Origin: Kutzneria kofuensis
GTDB taxonomy: Bacteria; Actinomycetota; Actinomycetes; Mycobacteriales; Pseudonocardiaceae
NCBI RefSeq assembly: GCF_014203355.1
Contig: NZ_JACHIR010000001.1
Span: forward strand, 5,210,038-5,274,037
Length of the DNA: 64,000 bases
Direction of reading: 5' to 3'
In this document: piece after piece, positions 60,523 through 64,000 of the stretch
How positions within the stretch are numbered: the stretch's first letter is position 1
Layout: each line of letters begins with the position of its first letter
Notes under the pieces: generated by a model
What the model was told of the DNA's origin: nothing
Database searches by the model: none
The model's input: the letters and a program-made list of their open reading frames with translations, nothing else
Program-made: the position numbers and the translations under genes

Positions 60523-61506
60523 ATGCGACAGCTTGAGGTGGCACTGATCGGCGCGGGGCTGATCGCGCGGTTCCACCTGGACGCGTGGATCGGCGCCGGC
60601 GTGGCGGTCCGGGTGTACTCGGACGACGGCCGCGCGGCGGACCTCGCGCGGGAGTTCGGTGCCACGGCTGTCGACTCGCTGGCGGCGGCGCTGGACGGCG
60701 CGGACGCGGTGGACATCTGCACGCCGACGGGAACCCACCACGAGATCGCGATGGCGGCGATCGCCAAGGGCGTGGGCATCGTGGTGGAGAAGCCGCTGTC
60801 GGCCAGCACGGCCGAGGCGGAGGCGATCGTCGACGCGGCGGAGCGGGCGGGAGTCCGGCTGTACGCGGCCCACGACGTGCGGTTCGCGGCGCCGTTCGCC
60901 CGGCTGCACGAACTGGTGGCATCGGGCGGCATCGGCGATGCGGCGGTGGCCCGCTTCCACTTCTCGGCCTACCACCCGCGCCCCTGGACGGGCCACGCGA
61001 CGGCGCAGTCGGGCGGCATCCTGACCGACCAGATGCTGCACGGTGTGGACCTGGCGTACTGGATCTTCGGCGAGGTCGTCCGGGTGCACGCCAGCTACCA
61101 GGGCGAACTCGCCACCCCGGCCCCGGAGGGCGCGGCGGCGACCGGAACGGCGGTGCTCACCCACGCCGGCGGCGCGATCAGCCACGTGGTGAGCCGCTGG
61201 ACGTCGACGCCGAAACCGCCCGTCCGCGTGGCGTACCACGTCTCCGGCAGCGCCGGGACCGTCAGCTACGACTCCGAGTGGCCCCAGGAGGTTCGGGTGA
61301 CCGCCGGCGAGGCCGAGAACTTCGGCTACGCCGGGGAGTCGGTGTTCGTCAACGAGATGCGTGAGTTCGCGCAGGCCTTCGCCGGTGGCCCCGAGCCGCG
61401 CGTCGGGGCCAGGGACGCGCTGGCCGCGGTCCGGATCACCCAGGCCGCCGCGGAGTCCGCGTGGACGGGGCGTGCCGTCGAACTGCCGGTGAAGGGAAAC
61501 GCATGA
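60523..61506 (+). CDS. Gfo/Idh/MocA-family oxidoreductase
   Basis: 327-residue NAD(P)-dependent oxidoreductase: ALIGAGLIARFH nucleotide loop, catalytic Lys in VVEKPLS and the His/Asp pair in LHGVDLAYW. Family members oxidise or reduce sugars, inositols or amino sugars. ATG 60523 has a strong purine-rich ribosome site. It overlaps the next gene (ATGA). The pair may act on a sugar of the biosynthetic cluster that begins here. Confidence 0.88.
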   Translation: MRQLEVALIGAGLIARFHLDAWIGAGVAVRVYSDDGRAADLAREFGATAVDSLAAALDGADAVDICTPTGTHHEIAMAAIAKGVGIVVEKPLSASTAEAEAIVDAAERAGVRLYAAHDVRFAAPFARLHELVASGGIGDAAVARFHFSAYHPRPWTGHATAQSGGILTDQMLHGVDLAYWIFGEVVRVHASYQGELATPAPEGAAATGTAVLTHAGGAISHVVSRWTSTPKPPVRVAYHVSGSAGTVSYDSEWPQEVRVTAGEAENFGYAGESVFVNEMREFAQAFAGGPEPRVGARDALAAVRITQAAAESAWTGRAVELPVKGNA

Positions 61507-62450
61507 GGGTCGCCGTCCTGTCCTTCGCGCACGAGCGCGCCGAGACCTACGCCCGGCTGCTGCACGCCCGGCCGGACGTGGAGCTGCTCATCGCGGACCC
61601 CGAGGGTTCGCCGGAGAACCAGGAGAAGGCCCGGGCCGTCGCCGCCGAGCTCGGCGTGTCCTATGTGGACGAGTGGGACGACGTGCTGGAGTGGCTGCCG
61701 ATCGCGGTGGTGGTGACCACCGAGGTGGAGCGCCGCCCCGAGATCGTCGAGCGGCTGGCCGAGGCCGAGGCGTTCGTGCTGTGCGAACAGCCGCTGGCGC
61801 TCAAGGAAGCGGCCGTCAAGGAGATGGTCGACAACTGCGACATGGGCGGCGTCCGGCTGACGCTGGCGTCCCCGGCCTGCTACGGCGGCGCGTTCGACAC
61901 GGTGCGCAAGGGAATCGCCGACGGCATCGTCGGCACGCTGACCACGATCCACGGCTCGTACAACACCAGGCCGACGGACGGCGGGGCGCTGGCGGCCAAC
62001 GCACCGGTCCTGCTCGACGTGGTGGACACGGTGCTCGGCGGCGAGCCCGCGCGGCAGGTCTACGCGCAGACCAACAGCATCCTCAGTGGACGGTCGGACG
62101 TCGAGAGCGCCGCGGTCGTCACGGTGACGTACGCCAACGGCGTCGTCGCCTCGTTCGACTGCAGCTGGAGCCAGGAGCCGACGGCCGGCCCGGTCGTGAG
62201 CTTCGTCGGCGACAAGGCGACCGTGGAGTACACCGCCTCGCCGCGCATGCTCGGCGGCGTCGACACCGCCGGCCATCGGCGGGAACTCGGCGGCGGCGAC
62301 CAGATTTCGGCCATGCTGACGGATTTCCTCGGCACGGTCGAGACCCGTGCGGGCAGCGGACCGGACGGCCAGGCCGCGCTGCGCACCCAGCGCGTCATCC
62401 AGGCCGCCTACGAGTCGGCGCAGACCGGACAGCCTGTCGATCTCAAGTGA
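61503..62450 (+). CDS. Divergent Gfo/Idh/MocA-family protein
   Basis: 315 residues with the same fold as its upstream neighbour but altered catalytic motifs: EKP is EQP (LCEQPLAL) and the HxxD motif reads LLDVVD, so Lys and His are missing. The nucleotide end (VAVLSFAHERAETYARLL) also lacks the glycine loop. It may be a partner subunit or have changed chemistry. ATG 61503 overlaps its neighbour by 4 bp. Confidence 0.8.
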   Translation: MRVAVLSFAHERAETYARLLHARPDVELLIADPEGSPENQEKARAVAAELGVSYVDEWDDVLEWLPIAVVVTTEVERRPEIVERLAEAEAFVLCEQPLALKEAAVKEMVDNCDMGGVRLTLASPACYGGAFDTVRKGIADGIVGTLTTIHGSYNTRPTDGGALAANAPVLLDVVDTVLGGEPARQVYAQTNSILSGRSDVESAAVVTVTYANGVVASFDCSWSQEPTAGPVVSFVGDKATVEYTASPRMLGGVDTAGHRRELGGGDQISAMLTDFLGTVETRAGSGPDGQAALRTQRVIQAAYESAQTGQPVDLK

Positions 62451-62571
62451 CATAACCGAAAACAACAACAGGATCGGTCGTATTTCCCGCATACAGAGCC
62501 ACTGAATGTCGGGGCGGTCAGCGCGCGCCCTTTTCCGGGCGGTATGACCCGGCGAAGCAAGGGAGATCATG

Positions 62572-62787
62572 ATGAGTGCCACCTCGGTGAAGATCGCGTT
62601 GAGCGGCGGCCCGGTCGACCTGGCGGCGGCCGACCGCAGTGTGCCGGAGGCGGAATTGGGGCAGACACTCAAGATTCGCCACGGTGCCGGGTACGAGCAC
62701 TTCGTCCACGACGGCGAGCGGCAGACGGTGGACGGGTGCGAGGTGGCGGTCTTCCGCTGGGCGCACCGCACGAAGATCGCCGAGTGA
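62572..62787 (+). CDS. DUF5988-like small protein
   Basis: 71 residues: VKIALSGGPVDLAAADRSV, KIRHGAGYEHFVHDGERQ and FRWAHRTKIAE. It resembles the DUF5988 proteins found in actinobacterial natural-product clusters; function unknown. The second of two tandem ATGs (62572) has GGGAG 6 nt upstream; 62569 is the alternative. It precedes a P450 gene by 41 bp, likely one operon. Confidence 0.7.
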   Translation: MSATSVKIALSGGPVDLAAADRSVPEAELGQTLKIRHGAGYEHFVHDGERQTVDGCEVAVFRWAHRTKIAE

Positions 62788-62828
62788 CGGCACTTTTTCC
62801 GTAGATTCTCTAGAGCGAGAAGGACTCC

Positions 62829-64000
62829 ATGACCGACGCCATTTCCTTCGAGGAGCCGTGGGCCCGGATCGACAAGTTCGATCCGCCCGCGGTGTTCGAC
62901 TCGCTGCGCGCAGAACGTCCCCTCGCCAAGATGGTCTACCCGGACGGCCACATCGGCTGGATCGTGTCCAGCTACGAGCTGGTGCGGGAGGTGCTGAGCG
63001 ACCCGAAGTTCAGCCACAGCTGCGAGGTCGGGCACTTCCCGGTGACCCACCAGGGCCAGGTCATCCCGACCCACCCGCTGATCCCCGGCATGTTCATCCA
63101 CATGGACCCGCCGGAGCACACCCGGTACCGCAGCCTGCTCACCGGCGAGTTCACCGTCCGCCGCACGGCCCGGCTGGCCCCGCACGTGGAGGCGGTGGCG
63201 GCGGAGCAGATCGAGGTCATGCGTGAGCACGGCGCCCCCGCCGACCTGGTCAAGACGTTCGCGAAGCCGCTGGTGCTGCGGGTGCTGTCGCAGATGGTCG
63301 GCCTGCCGTACGAGGAGCGCGACCGGTACCTGCACGCGGTGACGCTGCTGCACGACGCGGAGGCCGACCCGGCCGAGGCGGCCGCCGCCTACCAGGTGGC
63401 GCAGGCGTTCTTCGACGAGGTCGTCGAGCGCCGCCGCAAGCAGCCCGAGGACGACCTGATCAGCGCCCTGGTCGCGGACGAGGACCTGACCGACGAAGAG
63501 CGGCGCAACATCATCGCGCTGCTGCTGTTCGCCGGCTACGAGACGACGGAGAGCGCGCTGGCCGTCGGCGTGTTCGCGCTGCTGCACCACCAGGACCAGC
63601 TCGCGGCGCTGCGGGCCGACCCGGACAAGCTCGACGGCGCGATCGAGGAACTCCTGCGCTACCTGACGGTGAACCAGTACCACACGTACCGCACCGCGCT
63701 GGAGGACACCAAGCTCAACGGCGAGGTGATCAAGAAGGGGGACACGGTCACGGTGTCGCTGCCGGCGGCCAACCGCGACCCGGCCAAGTTCGCCTGCCCG
63801 GCCGAGCTGGACATCGAGCGCGAGACCTCCGGTCACGTGGCGTTCGGCTTCGGCGTGCACCAGTGCCTCGGCCAGAACCTGGCCCGCGTCGAGCTGCGGG
63901 TCGGCCTGTCGGCACTGCTGCGGGCGTTCCCCGACCTCCGGCTGGCCGTCTCGGCCGACGAGGTTCCGTTGCGGCTGAAGGGCTCCGTCTTCGCGGTGCA
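62829..64000 (+). CDS. Cytochrome P450 (3' end beyond window)
   Basis: First 390 codons, nearly the whole of a soluble bacterial class I P450 (CYP105/107-like length). I-helix LLFAGYETTES has Glu where most have Asp; ExxR is EELLR; heme loop FGFGVHQCLG with Cys346. Likely hydroxylates a natural-product intermediate, with electrons from ferredoxin. ATG 62829 has AAGGA 4 nt upstream. It follows the DUF5988-like gene and is open at the right edge. Confidence 0.92.
   Translation, partial: MTDAISFEEPWARIDKFDPPAVFDSLRAERPLAKMVYPDGHIGWIVSSYELVREVLSDPKFSHSCEVGHFPVTHQGQVIPTHPLIPGMFIHMDPPEHTRYRSLLTGEFTVRRTARLAPHVEAVAAEQIEVMREHGAPADLVKTFAKPLVLRVLSQMVGLPYEERDRYLHAVTLLHDAEADPAEAAAAYQVAQAFFDEVVERRRKQPEDDLISALVADEDLTDEERRNIIALLLFAGYETTESALAVGVFALLHHQDQLAALRADPDKLDGAIEELLRYLTVNQYHTYRTALEDTKLNGEVIKKGDTVTVSLPAANRDPAKFACPAELDIERETSGHVAFGFGVHQCLGQNLARVELRVGLSALLRAFPDLRLAVSADEVPLRLKGSVFAV

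Noticed and set aside
61326-63860. An 844-codon reverse open frame opposite the Gfo/Idh and P450 genes
   Set aside because: Shadow frame; forward frames carry P450 and oxidoreductase motifs and ribosome sites.

Overview
The window is high-GC actinomycete DNA with dense genes, many GTG/TTG starts, frequent 4-bp ATGA/GTGA overlaps and many start codons placed about 6-8 nt after a -10 box (leaderless transcripts). A complete mce lipid-import operon, an LCP cell-wall ligase, F420-type oxidoreductases, a DasR-type box, an ECF42-type sigma factor and a methionine-salvage operon all fit a filamentous member of the Pseudonocardiales; the genus is not determinable from this DNA alone. No rRNA, tRNA, CRISPR array, transposase or integrase was seen.

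Layout. 1-4.3 kb: reverse-strand sugar uptake genes (ABC ATPase cut by the window edge, YtfQ-like binding lipoprotein) and a secreted GH2 glycosidase with a LamG domain. 4.5-12.9 kb: LCP protein, small membrane and hypothetical genes, a secreted TAP-like peptidase, a flavin-reductase-fold protein, an AraC regulator, RarD and an F420-type LLM oxidoreductase. 13.2-16 kb: mtnAB (fused)-mtnD-mtnC methionine salvage. 16-19.5 kb: fadA-fadB-type beta-oxidation pair. 19.6-28.7 kb: acetyltransferase, GH20 hexosaminidase behind a DasR-like site, DUF3800 protein, carotenoid oxygenase plus membrane partner, VOC protein, PabAB fusion. 29-37.6 kb: complete mce operon (yrbEA, yrbEB, mceA-F, two Mce-associated proteins). 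37.6-41 kb: Bcr/CflA exporter, GNAT, TIM-barrel protein and a 195-residue mini-P450.

41-47.5 kb is the most unusual block. One reverse-strand transcription unit appears to encode a secreted SBP56/methanethiol-oxidase-like protein, a DUF6239-like membrane protein with methionine-rich tails, a YeeE/YedE sulfur permease, two tiny exported peptides and a secreted lytic transglycosylase. It is preceded by a leaderless 26-codon leader peptide of the actinobacterial RRHVDL...C type, known upstream of sulfur genes, and by closely spaced inverted repeats that could act as an attenuator. I read it as a sulfur-controlled envelope operon for volatile or reduced sulfur compounds.

47.6-60.2 kb: MarR/prolyl iminopeptidase divergent pair, DGPF (YciI) protein with an ECF42-like promoter next to its ECF42 sigma gene, further regulators and oxidoreductases, an AraC-MBL-dehydrogenase group with 21-bp-phased operator repeats, and a hydrolase-TetR operon with a clear palindrome. 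60.5-64 kb: two Gfo/Idh/MocA proteins (the second without catalytic Lys and His), a small DUF5988-like protein and a cytochrome P450 cut by the right edge, probably the border of a natural-product gene cluster.
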